Below, piece by piece: positions 23,073-31,687 of a stretch of 33,869 nucleotides of DNA; the first letter of the stretch is position 1; every line of letters starts with the position of its first letter. Below the pieces are notes generated by a model that ran no database searches, was not told the origin of the DNA, and saw only the letters and a list, made by a program, of their open reading frames with translations. The translations under genes and the position numbers were made by a program. Source of the stretch: a virus; IMG/VR virus record IMGVR_UViG_3300017963_006601, positions 1 to 33,869 of that record; one strand, written 5' to 3'.

Positions 23073-23841
23073 GCTTAGCCTCCCTTCTTTGTCGCTTTTC
23101 TTCGCGCAAACGATGTTTTTCCTCATCTGACATCTGTTCTTTTTCGCGTTCTGGCTTGGTTACATCAACATAGTGTTGATAATGTTTTTTAGCTTGACTG
23201 ATCTCTTGATCAAGATCAAGAGGTTGATCATCTGCTGGCAATAACCTGTCGATACATCTCTCACCTATAGCCAGGCTTGGATTTTTGAATGCAATTAAGC
23301 ACACTTCTCCACAGCCATGGTTGGCGACCGATTCCGACTGAAAGCTGGGCTTGAAATGGGTCTCATAACGAAAGTCGTGCACGTACATTCCCAGCCCCTC
23401 TAGGCGTTTAATAGCCTTGCCTGCGGGAAGGGCGTGGAACCTGTTCACCGGAGATGACCTATCGTGATGGGGACTATTATGGGCTGCACCCCACGAAAGA
23501 AACATTACACCATCTGGTTTCAACAAGTTAACCATTTTCTCGAGGCTCCAGATCCAAAAGGGGTCGTGTTCCAGCATGGATGCGGAGGCCACGGTATCAA
23601 AGCTATTCTCGGCAAAGGGAACCTCGTGTGCCAATGAGATCAAGTCAATAGTCTTACTCTCTACTCCATTGGGCCGACCAGGTCTCCAGTCTACCCCTAC
23701 ATAATTAGAACACTGGAAATGGTCGCGAATACTTCCATTCTCGTTAAGGCTGCCAAATTCAATCACGCAACTCGGGTCTCGAAAAAAGGGCGTGTACTTC
23801 TTCTCGCAGCCCTTCCACCATCTTCTATTACTTCCATGCAT
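23044..23841 (-). CDS. SAM-dependent methyltransferase with charged tail
   Basis: A 265-residue class I methyltransferase of the type-11 style. Motif I is VIEFGS (26-31), the acidic end of strand 2 is VGVDWRP (D51), and SASMLEHDPFW follows as the motif IV/post region. It is a clear paralog of the next upstream gene: both begin MHxxNRxWW and share DHFQC, LEHDPFW, LSWGAAHN and the YxHDFRYE segment. Only this copy has an extra C-terminal tail of about 60 residues ending in a Lys/Arg/Glu/Ala-rich helix (from RLREEKRQRREAKRAAKAK). The acceptor is unknown; cluster context favours a sugar or glycan. AGGAG precedes the ATG. Confidence 0.8.
   Translation of the reverse strand: MHGSNRRWWKGCEKKYTPFFRDPSCVIEFGSLNENGSIRDHFQCSNYVGVDWRPGRPNGVESKTIDLISLAHEVPFAENSFDTVASASMLEHDPFWIWSLEKMVNLLKPDGVMFLSWGAAHNSPHHDRSSPVNRFHALPAGKAIKRLEGLGMYVHDFRYETHFKPSFQSESVANHGCGEVCLIAFKNPSLAIGERCIDRLLPADDQPLDLDQEISQAKKHYQHYVDVTKPEREKEQMSDEEKHRLREEKRQRREAKRAAKAKKAK
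23079..23084 (-). promoter_or_regulatory. Shine-Dalgarno site selecting the GTG start of APS kinase
   Basis: GGGAGG on the - strand lies six bases upstream of the GTG at 23072, inside the coding end of the methyltransferase gene. It supports the shorter 180-residue APS kinase, whose Walker A then lies at the usual distance from the N-terminus. Confidence 0.6.
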
Positions 23842-23850
23842 AACGTTCTC

Positions 23851-24513
23851 CTATTGGTCTCCATCGACAATCTCATCAATGAATTGTGTTCCGGGAGCTA
23901 AGCTCTCATCCTTAAATCCAACCAGAACAACTTCTCCGCATTTATGGTTTGGGCCACGATATATTCCGGTTTCTATATCCCTATAGTCCCTGAGAACTTC
24001 TTCGTATCCGGGCCGATATTCTGGTGGACTAAAATCATCAGTAATATGACACTCATATCGAAAGTCATGAATATATATCCCAAGTTTTTCTAGTAGATGA
24101 AGCGCCCGTCCCGCTGGCAAGGAATGAAATAATCCATCGGGGGCCTCCTTGAGACAATGAGAAAAATTATGGGCTGCCCCCCAAGACAAAAATAATATTC
24201 CTGTGTTTTTTAGGACCTGAACCATCTTAGTAATACTAGCTTCCCAAAATGGATCATGCTCTAGCATGGACGATGACACAACCGTGTCAAAGGCAGGTTT
24301 ATTAAACGGTGCTTCGTGGGCCAGGCTAACAATATCCACACCCCTTTGGGGCCTCCAGTCAATTCCAGTATAGTCATCACACTGAAAATGGTCTCTCACA
24401 GATCCACCACCCACCAAGGCGCTACCAAATTCAATAACCTTGCTTGGATTCTTAAAATAAGCTGGATATCTATTTTCACAAGCTCTCCACCATTGTCGAT
24501 TAGCAGGATGCAT
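23851..24513 (-). CDS. SAM-dependent methyltransferase (paralog)
   Basis: A 220-residue class I methyltransferase: motif I KVIEFGS (25-31), strand-2 acid in TGIDWRP (D52), then SSSMLEHDPFW. It is a tandem duplicate of the gene just downstream (23044-23841), with the same start (MHPANRQWW), the same LSWGAAHN and HDFRYE segments and a matching KCGEVVLVGFK end, but no charged tail. A short insert (around DDFSPPEYRPGYEEVL) is unique to this copy. The two may act on different positions of the same acceptor. The upstream ribosome site (GAGAG) is weak. Confidence 0.8.
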   Translation of the reverse strand: MHPANRQWWRACENRYPAYFKNPSKVIEFGSALVGGGSVRDHFQCDDYTGIDWRPQRGVDIVSLAHEAPFNKPAFDTVVSSSMLEHDPFWEASITKMVQVLKNTGILFLSWGAAHNFSHCLKEAPDGLFHSLPAGRALHLLEKLGIYIHDFRYECHITDDFSPPEYRPGYEEVLRDYRDIETGIYRGPNHKCGEVVLVGFKDESLAPGTQFIDEIVDGDQ

Positions 24514-24515
24514 AA

Positions 24516-24947
24516 CTATTCTTTTCTCTCAATCTGTTTAATGACCTGAGCTGGATTTCCACCCACAACGGTATAGGGCGGAACATCTTTCACTACAACA
24601 GAGCCGGCCGCCACTACGCTGTGTTGGCCAATTGTAACCCCTGGACATATAATTGCTCCGCTGCATATCCATGCTCCGCGCTTGATCGTAACTGGCTTGC
24701 TTTGAACCGCCCATACTCTCTCCTGGCCGAATTTACTGTAGTCGTGGGTTCCAGTTAAAACCATAACTCGATGACCAAAAAATACATCGTCTTTGATGGT
24801 AACCTGTCCCAGACAGTCAATGATAGACCCCCATCCTATATGTAAATTTTTCCCGAGCACTGGCTGGTGTGATCCTGGCGTATCCAATTGAAAGAATAGG
24901 GCATCATCCCCATGGGCACCCCATATATATAAATCTTCTGGCTTCAT
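24516..24947 (-). CDS. Hexapeptide-repeat acyl/acetyltransferase
   Basis: A 143-residue left-handed beta-helix acyltransferase of the maltose/galactoside O-acetyltransferase type. Hexapeptide repeats run from about residue 40 to 130 (VTIKDDVFFGHRV, AWICSGAIICPGVTIG, VVAAGSVVVKDV), with the catalytic-type His in GTHDYS and the family ending YTVVGGNPAQVIK. It would transfer an acetyl group from acetyl-CoA to a sugar hydroxyl. GGGAG precedes the ATG, and its start overlaps the upstream GT gene stop by four bases. Sugar acceptor unknown; the cluster suggests a decorated glycan. Confidence 0.88.
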   Translation of the reverse strand: MKPEDLYIWGAHGDDALFFQLDTPGSHQPVLGKNLHIGWGSIIDCLGQVTIKDDVFFGHRVMVLTGTHDYSKFGQERVWAVQSKPVTIKRGAWICSGAIICPGVTIGQHSVVAAGSVVVKDVPPYTVVGGNPAQVIKQIERKE

Positions 24948-26032
24948 CTTAAATCTCCCAGGAATTTCTCAACAAGACGCCTATCGTTATCAAAATTTAC
25001 TACATCACAAAATCGCTCATAGGCCTTTTCGCAAAACTGTTTATGAGAGACCGGGTCACTCAACTTTCGTAAATGATAAGCTATATCTCGCACAGGACGA
25101 TTTATATCGATACATGTTACCAAATCTTCTAACAAAAGTCCTGCTTTTTTGTCCGCATAGTCTCTAAGATTAACGATAGCGGGCCTCCCGCAGGCATAGG
25201 TGTTGTGGATGATATGCCCATAGGATTCTCCACCAGGCTTATAGTGCCAAGTAAATGCAGAATTGGCAATATGCTGAGCCAGCTCCTGTGTGGAAACAAT
25301 AATGTCAGATACGGGCCCCAGGGTTCTCGCCTTAAAACCCAACTGTAGCTCTGGCGCCAGATGGGCTACTTCTCTCATTAGATCCTCGCTCTGCGGAAAA
25401 TGAACATATGACCATATTGTCTGATGATTGATTGGTGATTTATACTTAAAGGTATCCAGACTAAACGGCTGGCAATATTCCACATAGTGCAATGCATCTG
25501 GATAATCTCGGGGCGAAGTATGCCACATCACATTGCGAGCCCCATTGGGCACTTCCCACTCCATGTTCCCCGGCCCCATGTGAAAAATATGTTTAGCCTG
25601 AGGCTGATAGAGGGCACGCAATTTCTCAAATAGTGGAAAATGCTGTGGAACTGAAGAAATAATAATATCAAATTTATGACTTCTAAAAGCCGACAATGTA
25701 ATAGCATTCTGGTAAGTGCCCTTGCTTTTGTCTAGCACTCTAAAGTATCCATTACCATCATTGATAATCGATCCTACCCGCAACAATTCAAAGCCATATC
25801 TGGCCCAAGACGGATCCGTAAACTCAGTATGAGCTGACAAGGATGATTCGCAGTGTCCATCCTGGCACGAGAGATATCCATCAACAACCAGTGGATGATG
25901 TGCAAGCCCCCAAAAACCCTCATCTTGCCACTCGCGTCCTATGGGCCGAAACACCCTATGGCCCATAGGGTTAAACAATAATTCAAATGAATGATATAGG
26001 TCAAAGTGGTGAAGGTCACACAGGATGTTCAT
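24944..26032 (-). CDS. GT-B-like glycosyltransferase candidate
   Basis: A 362-residue protein with a glycosyltransferase-like C-terminal half: FTWHYKPGGESYGHIIHNTYA then CGRPAIV resembles the donor-binding E-x7-E style region of GT4/GT-B enzymes. The N-terminus begins as a Rossmann-like half (MNILCDLHHFDLYHSFELLF). It is paralogous to the adjacent 345-residue gene, sharing the starting LHHF/CHHYELF pattern, DIIISSVPQH, AKHIFHMG and the whole C-terminal block. GGAG precedes the ATG; the genes overlap by four bases. Donor and acceptor are unknown. A classical DxD is not seen, in keeping with GT-B. Confidence 0.65.
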   Translation of the reverse strand: MNILCDLHHFDLYHSFELLFNPMGHRVFRPIGREWQDEGFWGLAHHPLVVDGYLSCQDGHCESSLSAHTEFTDPSWARYGFELLRVGSIINDGNGYFRVLDKSKGTYQNAITLSAFRSHKFDIIISSVPQHFPLFEKLRALYQPQAKHIFHMGPGNMEWEVPNGARNVMWHTSPRDYPDALHYVEYCQPFSLDTFKYKSPINHQTIWSYVHFPQSEDLMREVAHLAPELQLGFKARTLGPVSDIIVSTQELAQHIANSAFTWHYKPGGESYGHIIHNTYACGRPAIVNLRDYADKKAGLLLEDLVTCIDINRPVRDIAYHLRKLSDPVSHKQFCEKAYERFCDVVNFDNDRRLVEKFLGDLR

Positions 26033-27066
26033 CTCAGGTTCTCCAAAAAGGTCCTAATCTGAGCTTCTTCCTGATCAAAATTAACTACTTCTTGAAAGCG
26101 CTTATGCGCATTTTCGCACATACGGGCATGCTCTTCGGGCTGAGAGAACCGCCTGATTAGTTTCATGTTCTGCTGTATCGGACGACTCGAGATATCGATG
26201 CAGGTTTGCTGGTCTATCAGTAGCTGAGATGCCAACTTGGTATTATAAAATGGAGCCCAGATAATCGCCGGCCGGCCACATGCAAATGTGTTATGGATAA
26301 CATGGCCATAGCCATCCCCCTCTGGCTTGTAATGCCAGGTAAATGCAGAGTCTTTCATAGCCTGGGCCAAATCTTTTGTTTTCACAATATGGTCTTCCAT
26401 GCCTGCGCCATAAGAAGTCCACCTCCAATCAGGGACCCTAGAGGCATATTGATTCATCAGTTCCTTATTGTTCATCCAGTGAATATAGCTATTAACTACA
26501 TTGTGAACCTTGGGCGGCTCATAACTAAACGTATTGAGATCAAATTCCTGATGATAAAAACATGCGTTAATATCTGGCGTGACTGGAAATGGCGCAGCCG
26601 ATGCCAGGATATTTTGAACCCCAGGCAGATGTCCCCAGGCATTGCCAACCTGAAAAATATGTTTGGCCCTGGGCTGAAACTGTTGAATCAGTCGATTAAA
26701 GGGACCGATATGCTGGGGAATAGAGGAGATCACGATATCAAATTCAAGTTCCTTAAACTTGTCCAGGGTAATGCCCCTATTGACCTTGTCCTTGGTGGCA
26801 TCATTAACATAATAAATGCCATCCTCAACCCTAAAGTTCTTATTGAGACACAGAGAATAGTTATCCTCAAATTGCATATCTTTTAAGTGGTGTTCTGTTG
26901 AGAGGTATTGTTTTGCTGTATCAATATGCGGGAATACATGCCAGTACCCTTGATGATACCAGTCCATGCCTATCGGCCTATATAGCTCAGCATTTAGGCG
27001 CTTTTCGAACAACAGCTGCAACGAGTAAAACAACTCATAGTGATGACAGTCAGCCAATACACGCAT
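26029..27066 (-). CDS. GT-B-like glycosyltransferase candidate (paralog)
   Basis: A 345-residue protein, tandem paralog of the gene at 24944-26032. It shares the N-terminal MRVLADCHHYELFYS block, DIVISSIPQHIGPF, QPRAKHIFQVGNA, and the C-terminal FTWHYKPEGDGYGHVIHNT then CGRPAIIW, which is the most donor-site-like part. The middle thirds of the two proteins differ most, suggesting different acceptors. AGGAGA precedes the ATG; it overlaps the sulfotransferase gene upstream by 17 bases. The call rests on the pattern and on the neighbouring sugar genes. Confidence 0.65.
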   Translation of the reverse strand: MRVLADCHHYELFYSLQLLFEKRLNAELYRPIGMDWYHQGYWHVFPHIDTAKQYLSTEHHLKDMQFEDNYSLCLNKNFRVEDGIYYVNDATKDKVNRGITLDKFKELEFDIVISSIPQHIGPFNRLIQQFQPRAKHIFQVGNAWGHLPGVQNILASAAPFPVTPDINACFYHQEFDLNTFSYEPPKVHNVVNSYIHWMNNKELMNQYASRVPDWRWTSYGAGMEDHIVKTKDLAQAMKDSAFTWHYKPEGDGYGHVIHNTFACGRPAIIWAPFYNTKLASQLLIDQQTCIDISSRPIQQNMKLIRRFSQPEEHARMCENAHKRFQEVVNFDQEEAQIRTFLENLR

Positions 27067-27922
27067 AATCTTCTCCTATTCTAATGAGCGGCCTCGTATT
27101 GATCCGGTCTTTATTCTTCAAAACCCAGTTATACAGCTCAAGGTCGTAACGATTCATATCTTCAATTGCACGAATTAATTCTGGGCCACCCACATTTTTT
27201 TTCCTTAGCCTGTTCTCGTTCTTTTTAGATTGTAGAATATCTTGTTTTGACCAGCCAAATCTTGCTTCAAGCAACCTGCCACAATTACTGAAATTAGACG
27301 ATGTTTCCACGAAGGAGTAATTGTGTTCAAGATTGTTGATTGCCGCCTGCAAATGTTCTTCTGTAACCGAGATATAGGGAGAATCCACATACCGCGATTT
27401 ACTATGACAAGTAATACCAGCCAGGCAACGCACCAGATAATTATCCATAACACTCCTTAGCAAATGATGCATACTGGGTTCCATCTGGGCATAAACATCA
27501 TCGGTGACTAGCTGCCCAAGATCAAACCGTTTAAACTGGTGGTATAGGTCATTATGGCCATTAGATTGTGTATAAAACCAAAAGGCAGATAAAACGCGAT
27601 CAATGGGATACCTAACAAGGGTACACAAAACATATGGCTTATTGACAATGCGTTCAATTTCATCGCGAGTATTCCAATTTTGAAAATGTCCCCATACAAA
27701 CCTAATCTGTTGCTGTTTCTCGGGTGGCCAGTTATCGTAGTAATCCGGATGGGCTGGATCGATATTGAGCGAGTAGTATTTGTCTGCATAGTCCACCCTA
27801 CCCAGAGAGTCACGAAAATTCTGTAGAGCTAAAGCGCGAAATGAATTTCCCGCACACTTATGCAAGTGATGGAATAGTATTGTGTCGCCAGGGGTTATAC
27901 ACTCTATCTGGGTGCCATCCAT
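27050..27922 (-). CDS. Sulfotransferase (Sulfotransfer_2-like)
   Basis: A 290-residue protein with both PAPS-binding elements. The 5'-phosphosulfate loop is ILFHHLHKCAGNSF (15-28), close to the HxPKCAGT form of carbohydrate 2-O-sulfotransferases; the 3'-phosphate element is LVRYPIDRVLSAFW (102-114) with R104 and S112. Family members move sulfate from PAPS to sugar hydroxyls, in animals on heparan or dermatan, and in bacteria on surface glycans. No signal peptide or membrane anchor is visible, so it should work in the cytoplasm, where PAPS from the APS kinase gene would be available. AGGAAG precedes the ATG. Confidence 0.85.
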   Translation of the reverse strand: MDGTQIECITPGDTILFHHLHKCAGNSFRALALQNFRDSLGRVDYADKYYSLNIDPAHPDYYDNWPPEKQQQIRFVWGHFQNWNTRDEIERIVNKPYVLCTLVRYPIDRVLSAFWFYTQSNGHNDLYHQFKRFDLGQLVTDDVYAQMEPSMHHLLRSVMDNYLVRCLAGITCHSKSRYVDSPYISVTEEHLQAAINNLEHNYSFVETSSNFSNCGRLLEARFGWSKQDILQSKKNENRLRKKNVGGPELIRAIEDMNRYDLELYNWVLKNKDRINTRPLIRIGEDYACIG

Positions 27923-28758
27923 AGGTCATCTTCCTCGTAACCCAGGTCTACAAGCTCAGTGTTAGCAATAGATTTAAAGATATCTATTTCGTGATCAGTC
28001 CAGCGGTGCCAGCGTTGATTCATCTTAGTATCATCCTTAAATGAAGTGTGTTTCTTGCCCACCTTACGTTGTTTGATGTCATTAGCACGCTCCATGCATA
28101 TCTCGTGGTCAAGACTGAACCCAATCAAGTTAAACATCTGATCCATAATATCGACCGTATTGCTGATAAGGTCTTCGAAGCGAATAATATGATAATTAGG
28201 AACAGTCTTGGAACACTCTAGTGCCACCCGCGCCTTGTTGCGCCAGGCCTTACATAGCGCCTTGAAGTAATCCTCTGGATTTTCGGTATTTAGCTTCTCT
28301 TCGATGCCGCCCTTAAGATTGCGTAGTGATTCAGTGAGATTTCGCCCATCCCTAAGCACATTGACAAAATGCCACTCGCCAGGCGGTAATTGTAGAAGCT
28401 CTTTGGCACTCCACTTCATTGGCGATGGCCCTTCTAGGGGTTGTGGAATTTCATTGCTGGGTGTGTTACCCCACCAGTTACCTATGTGGGTCGAAATTGC
28501 AAAGGGCTTATCTCCATATTTCAACTCAGCTTCTTTAGCTAAATCTTCAATACCGCCAGAGTTAGTGTGTTTAATGCGGCATTCTTCTGGAGGTATTGTA
28601 GGCAGCCAATAATATTCTGGTACAGGCTTGCGCTTCCGCTCTGCCTTGTATCTAGCAAGCTCTTCGTCGCTCAATGCGAAGAAGGGAGTAGTGCTGACTA
28701 GATGTTGAAATAGCGTAGATCCACCGCGATAATGCAAAAAGAAAACAATCCGTTTCAT
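27904..28758 (-). CDS. Sulfotransferase-like protein
   Basis: A 284-residue protein starting MKRIVFFLHYRGGSTLFQHL; the ATG at 28758 is preferred to a frame reaching 28797 inside the upstream gene, and has GGAG nearby. YRGGST (10-15) is the 5'-phosphosulfate loop, and NVLRDGRNLTESL (133-145) with R136 and S144 is the 3'-phosphate element. This pattern fits the Sulfotransfer_1/3 group rather than the Sulfotransfer_2-like neighbour, so the two are not recent duplicates. The C-terminal KVGKKHTSFKD then WHRWTDHEID resembles the family's K-x-x-G end region. It overlaps both neighbours (19 bases downstream, 4 bases upstream). The acceptor is unknown. Confidence 0.75.
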   Translation of the reverse strand: MKRIVFFLHYRGGSTLFQHLVSTTPFFALSDEELARYKAERKRKPVPEYYWLPTIPPEECRIKHTNSGGIEDLAKEAELKYGDKPFAISTHIGNWWGNTPSNEIPQPLEGPSPMKWSAKELLQLPPGEWHFVNVLRDGRNLTESLRNLKGGIEEKLNTENPEDYFKALCKAWRNKARVALECSKTVPNYHIIRFEDLISNTVDIMDQMFNLIGFSLDHEICMERANDIKQRKVGKKHTSFKDDTKMNQRWHRWTDHEIDIFKSIANTELVDLGYEEDDLWMAPR

Positions 28759-29564
28759 GCCTTTTTCTCCAGTCGTAGTATATGGTGGGTTAACCATGGG
28801 CAGTTTTCATTGTGCAAAAATGTGCTCGTTTTTGATAATTGAATATCATTTTGGGCAGCATACTGCACAAACCACTTATATGGAAACCAGGTCATAGCAT
28901 AGCACCCACTAGTGCCATAGGCCCCGTCTTGCCCCTTAACATATATACCTTCCGCTCTGCCGGAAGATTTGACCTTGATGTTCTGCTCCTGTCCATTGGT
29001 TAAAAATACCGAAAAAACAACAGCGCCGCCACGATGTATAATGGGCAATAATTTGTCGCAGATCCGCCTGACTTCATTGGGCAATAAGTGGGTAAACACA
29101 CTGCCCAGAATAGCAATATCTGCACTTCCTACCGCTTCATCTTCAAAGGGTGTGTCGGTATAACCAAATTGCACACGATCATCGTGCCCCAGCAGTTCTC
29201 GGCCCTTTTCGATGCTTCTCTGTCCCCAGGGCAATGCGGGTTGTCGCTTAGACGGGGTCCATTTGCCGGCCCCCTGGGGTTCTGCACCATAATAAGTAAA
29301 ATCTTTCAGGTGGCCACTCACAAAATTGGCTAATCGCCCAGAGCCACTCCCGTAATCAAATATAGTCACCCCTTCTTTAAAATAATCTCCAGCACCCTCA
29401 CATAATGAAGCTAGCCATAATGCTCCGAGTCTCCAGTTGTCGCACCCGTAGCCATGATCTCTAAATTCAGGATTAATAACCGGATATTTGTACCCCTTTA
29501 GCCCGCCCATGGGAGCACCTTTTGGCGCCCACTTAGTTTGCCATAGTTCATCAGAAAATTTCAT
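28755..29564 (-). CDS. SAM-dependent methyltransferase
   Basis: A 269-residue class I methyltransferase. Motif I is VTIFDYGSGSGRLA (about 66-79), the strand-2 acid lies in YYGAEPQG, and ADIAILGSVFTHLLPNEV is the motif IV/V region typical of type-11/25 enzymes. It is unrelated at the motif level to the tandem pair at 23044-24513, so this cluster drew methyltransferases from at least two sources. GGAG precedes the ATG, which overlaps the upstream stop by four bases. Acceptor unknown; a sugar O-methyl group is a reasonable guess from context. Confidence 0.8.
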   Translation of the reverse strand: MKFSDELWQTKWAPKGAPMGGLKGYKYPVINPEFRDHGYGCDNWRLGALWLASLCEGAGDYFKEGVTIFDYGSGSGRLANFVSGHLKDFTYYGAEPQGAGKWTPSKRQPALPWGQRSIEKGRELLGHDDRVQFGYTDTPFEDEAVGSADIAILGSVFTHLLPNEVRRICDKLLPIIHRGGAVVFSVFLTNGQEQNIKVKSSGRAEGIYVKGQDGAYGTSGCYAMTWFPYKWFVQYAAQNDIQLSKTSTFLHNENCPWLTHHILRLEKKA

Positions 29565-30460
29565 GACTTATACTCCATGCATGTGCTTGCAGTCCACTTA
29601 TCCCATAAACCCAACACCGCATTGCGACCACCCATATGTTTGTATACCTGCCTCAGATTGTTGCGGATATGTTGCGGATAAATCTCATCTCCATAGGCTC
29701 TAGTTTGCGCTGCAAAATAGCCAATCCTAAACATGTCAGAGGGCTTGTCTGTCCGACATCTATGAATCGAAGCGTTTTCAACATGATAATAATACAGCAT
29801 TAAATTGCCAATATGAAACCATTCCTCGCCCCAAGCAGTCAATTTGTCTCTATAGTTCGCATAATGTGATCCAAATTTAGCCCCTAGCTTGTGTGCGGCA
29901 TAAACCAGTTTGCGATGGTGCCCTACCTCATCGACCTGTAGGGCATCCCAGAGCCTGCGACTCATTAGCCAGTGTGTAGTCTGCCAGTGCGGAGTAGGAG
30001 CAGGCACAACATCACCGTGTACAAAATCAATTTCTGGCACATGACTAATCACACGGCCGTCTTCAAACGAATAGTCATCTTGTTGCTTTTTAGATACTAG
30101 GTGACAAACCAGATCATAGTCACCTTCGCGAAATTCATCGATATACCCCTGAAGCTCGTCAACATTAGTTAGGAACAGGTCATTGTCAATAAAATATAGA
30201 CAATCATAGTTGAGATCATTTTTATGATGATCAGTAATTGCCTTAAAATTCATCATGCCGCCATCGTACGATACTGATGGCCTACCCATATCAATATATT
30301 GGCTACAGGGTCCAGCGTATGGCCCCCATGATTTGTTCCCCGTATCCTGAATCCAAAGGTTGCGATAGCCATTGTCCCAAAGTAACTGACACGTATCTTC
30401 GAAATATAGGCTGCGACGATGATGATTAGAAAACACCAGAACATTATTTGGAGACGACAT
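29561..30460 (-). CDS. GT-A-like glycosyltransferase candidate
   Basis: A 299-residue protein starting at an ATG seven bases after AGAGAGG; a longer frame to 30487 enters the upstream gene. Residues about 5-110 form a Rossmann-like domain ending in CLYFIDNDLFLTN (87-99), where DND (92-94) fits the metal/nucleotide-sugar DxD motif of GT-A enzymes. The C-terminal half is rich in His and aromatics (from HHRKLVYAAHKLGAKFG). Family unknown. Neighbours are a methyltransferase and a sulfotransferase, both overlapping it. Another DxD-bearing nucleotide-binding protein is possible. Confidence 0.55.
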   Translation of the reverse strand: MSSPNNVLVFSNHHRRSLYFEDTCQLLWDNGYRNLWIQDTGNKSWGPYAGPCSQYIDMGRPSVSYDGGMMNFKAITDHHKNDLNYDCLYFIDNDLFLTNVDELQGYIDEFREGDYDLVCHLVSKKQQDDYSFEDGRVISHVPEIDFVHGDVVPAPTPHWQTTHWLMSRRLWDALQVDEVGHHRKLVYAAHKLGAKFGSHYANYRDKLTAWGEEWFHIGNLMLYYYHVENASIHRCRTDKPSDMFRIGYFAAQTRAYGDEIYPQHIRNNLRQVYKHMGGRNAVLGLWDKWTASTCMEYKS

Positions 30461-31148
30461 CAATATACCTCTCTCTGTATTCCTCAAGCTGACAGTTCTT
30501 TTTTAGGGTACGATGTATGTAATCCACAACTTCGTCGCCCAACTCGTGTTTGGTCCCAGAGGTGTTCACCTTAGCAATACTGTTTTGATAGACATAGTCT
30601 ATTTCTTCGTCAGTAGGAACATAATCTTCTAGGCCCATCATTTTTGGGATATTATAAATAAACTCTCTATCTGAAGCATCCTCGTAGTAAATAAACCTGA
30701 CTTCCTTGACCATGCGCTTAAGCTGATTAATCTTTTCGCAGTAACGACAAAACCGTAAAACGCCATACTCCTCGCTCGTAATAAACTGGTTCAATTCGGT
30801 GGGTATATTTCCGCCCAGCGCATTCTTACGATTTTTGAGATAATAATAATGAGATACTACTGATTTCTGCGTATCCCTAAGAAGGACATATGCGATATCC
30901 TTGTTCTTTTTAAGGGGCATAGCAAATCTCATCACTCCGCTGCCGCCCACTGGAGCAAAACCAATATGCGATCCAACAAGTATCTGACTTAGGCAATTCC
31001 AGACATGCTTGGGCCCGACGGGGGCCTCAGGAGGAAATACACCAGGAAAGGTTTCCTGAAAGATATTATAATTCTTCTCCAGAAAAAGCTTCATTCGATG
31101 CTCTTGCCAAATGCGCCCCGAACGCGGATAAGAAATAAAATAGTTCAT
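30444..31148 (-). CDS. Sulfotransferase (Sulfotransfer_1-like)
   Basis: A 234-residue protein with FISYPRSGRIW (4-14), the classic YPKSGTxW-type 5'-phosphosulfate loop with Arg in the Lys place and Arg for Thr, and VLLRDTQKSVVSHYYYLKN (88-106), a good 3'-phosphate element (R91, S99). It is short for the family (about 250-300). The weak C-terminus lacks an obvious RKG motif, though VNTSGTKHELGD occupies that place. GGAGG precedes the ATG. It is the third sulfotransferase-like gene of the cluster and the closest to cytosolic-type sulfotransferases. Confidence 0.75.
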   Translation of the reverse strand: MNYFISYPRSGRIWQEHRMKLFLEKNYNIFQETFPGVFPPEAPVGPKHVWNCLSQILVGSHIGFAPVGGSGVMRFAMPLKKNKDIAYVLLRDTQKSVVSHYYYLKNRKNALGGNIPTELNQFITSEEYGVLRFCRYCEKINQLKRMVKEVRFIYYEDASDREFIYNIPKMMGLEDYVPTDEEIDYVYQNSIAKVNTSGTKHELGDEVVDYIHRTLKKNCQLEEYRERYIDVVSK

Positions 31149-31687
31149 TTTGCCTCCCTGAGTTGTTTCTTGACCACAGTTAGTCCTGGAAATGGATTAA
31201 ATACAAAGTGCTCATAGGGGCACTCAATCAAGACAGGAACAATGGGCGGGTGCCCATATGACTTAATCCATCCCTTATCTCTCTCTTCTGTACCGCCCTC
31301 CAATAGAGCAATTCCATTATCAGTTAGCTTATCCATATAGTGATCAAAAAAGACTTGGTATGTACGACCATCATTAGATACATCAATATGGAAAAGGTCT
31401 ACGCTATTGTTGGGCATATCTTTATAGTGTTGATAAAAATCGCCATACTGGATGATTTCGCCATATCTATCATAAAGATATTTATAGTCGGCGTGCCTAT
31501 ACTGATAATCGTCAAAGATATCATATGCCCTTACAATGGTTTCTGGCTCTACTGCATCAAGAATGCAGTTTAGACTGTATCCCCCCAAGATGCCAAACTC
31601 AACTACCATCTCTGGATTATAAAGGGCCACCAGACTTTGAATCAGTTGGCCGTAGTTATTCTCTCGGTATGAACTACATAAGTTCAT
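31145..31687 (-). CDS. Class I SAM methyltransferase
   Basis: A 180-residue protein with motif I MVVEFGILGGYSLNCIL (27-43), strand-2 acid in VRAYDIFDD (about 52-60), and VDLFHIDVSNDGRTYQVF, a motif IV layout found in O-methyltransferases of the Methyltransf_24-like group and in rhamnosyl/macrocin O-methyltransferases. The start overlaps the upstream GT gene by 14 bases and follows AGAGGA. No membrane part. It would most likely methylate a sugar hydroxyl; this is inferred from the cluster. Confidence 0.7.
   Translation of the reverse strand: MNLCSSYRENNYGQLIQSLVALYNPEMVVEFGILGGYSLNCILDAVEPETIVRAYDIFDDYQYRHADYKYLYDRYGEIIQYGDFYQHYKDMPNNSVDLFHIDVSNDGRTYQVFFDHYMDKLTDNGIALLEGGTEERDKGWIKSYGHPPIVPVLIECPYEHFVFNPFPGLTVVKKQLREAK

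Noticed and set aside
26293-26886. A long 197-codon open frame on the + strand
   Set aside because: It is antisense to the glycosyltransferase-like gene 26029-27066, has no matching ribosome site or neighbour on that strand, and its product is a patternless hydrophobic/His mix. The - strand gene has a paralog that confirms its frame.
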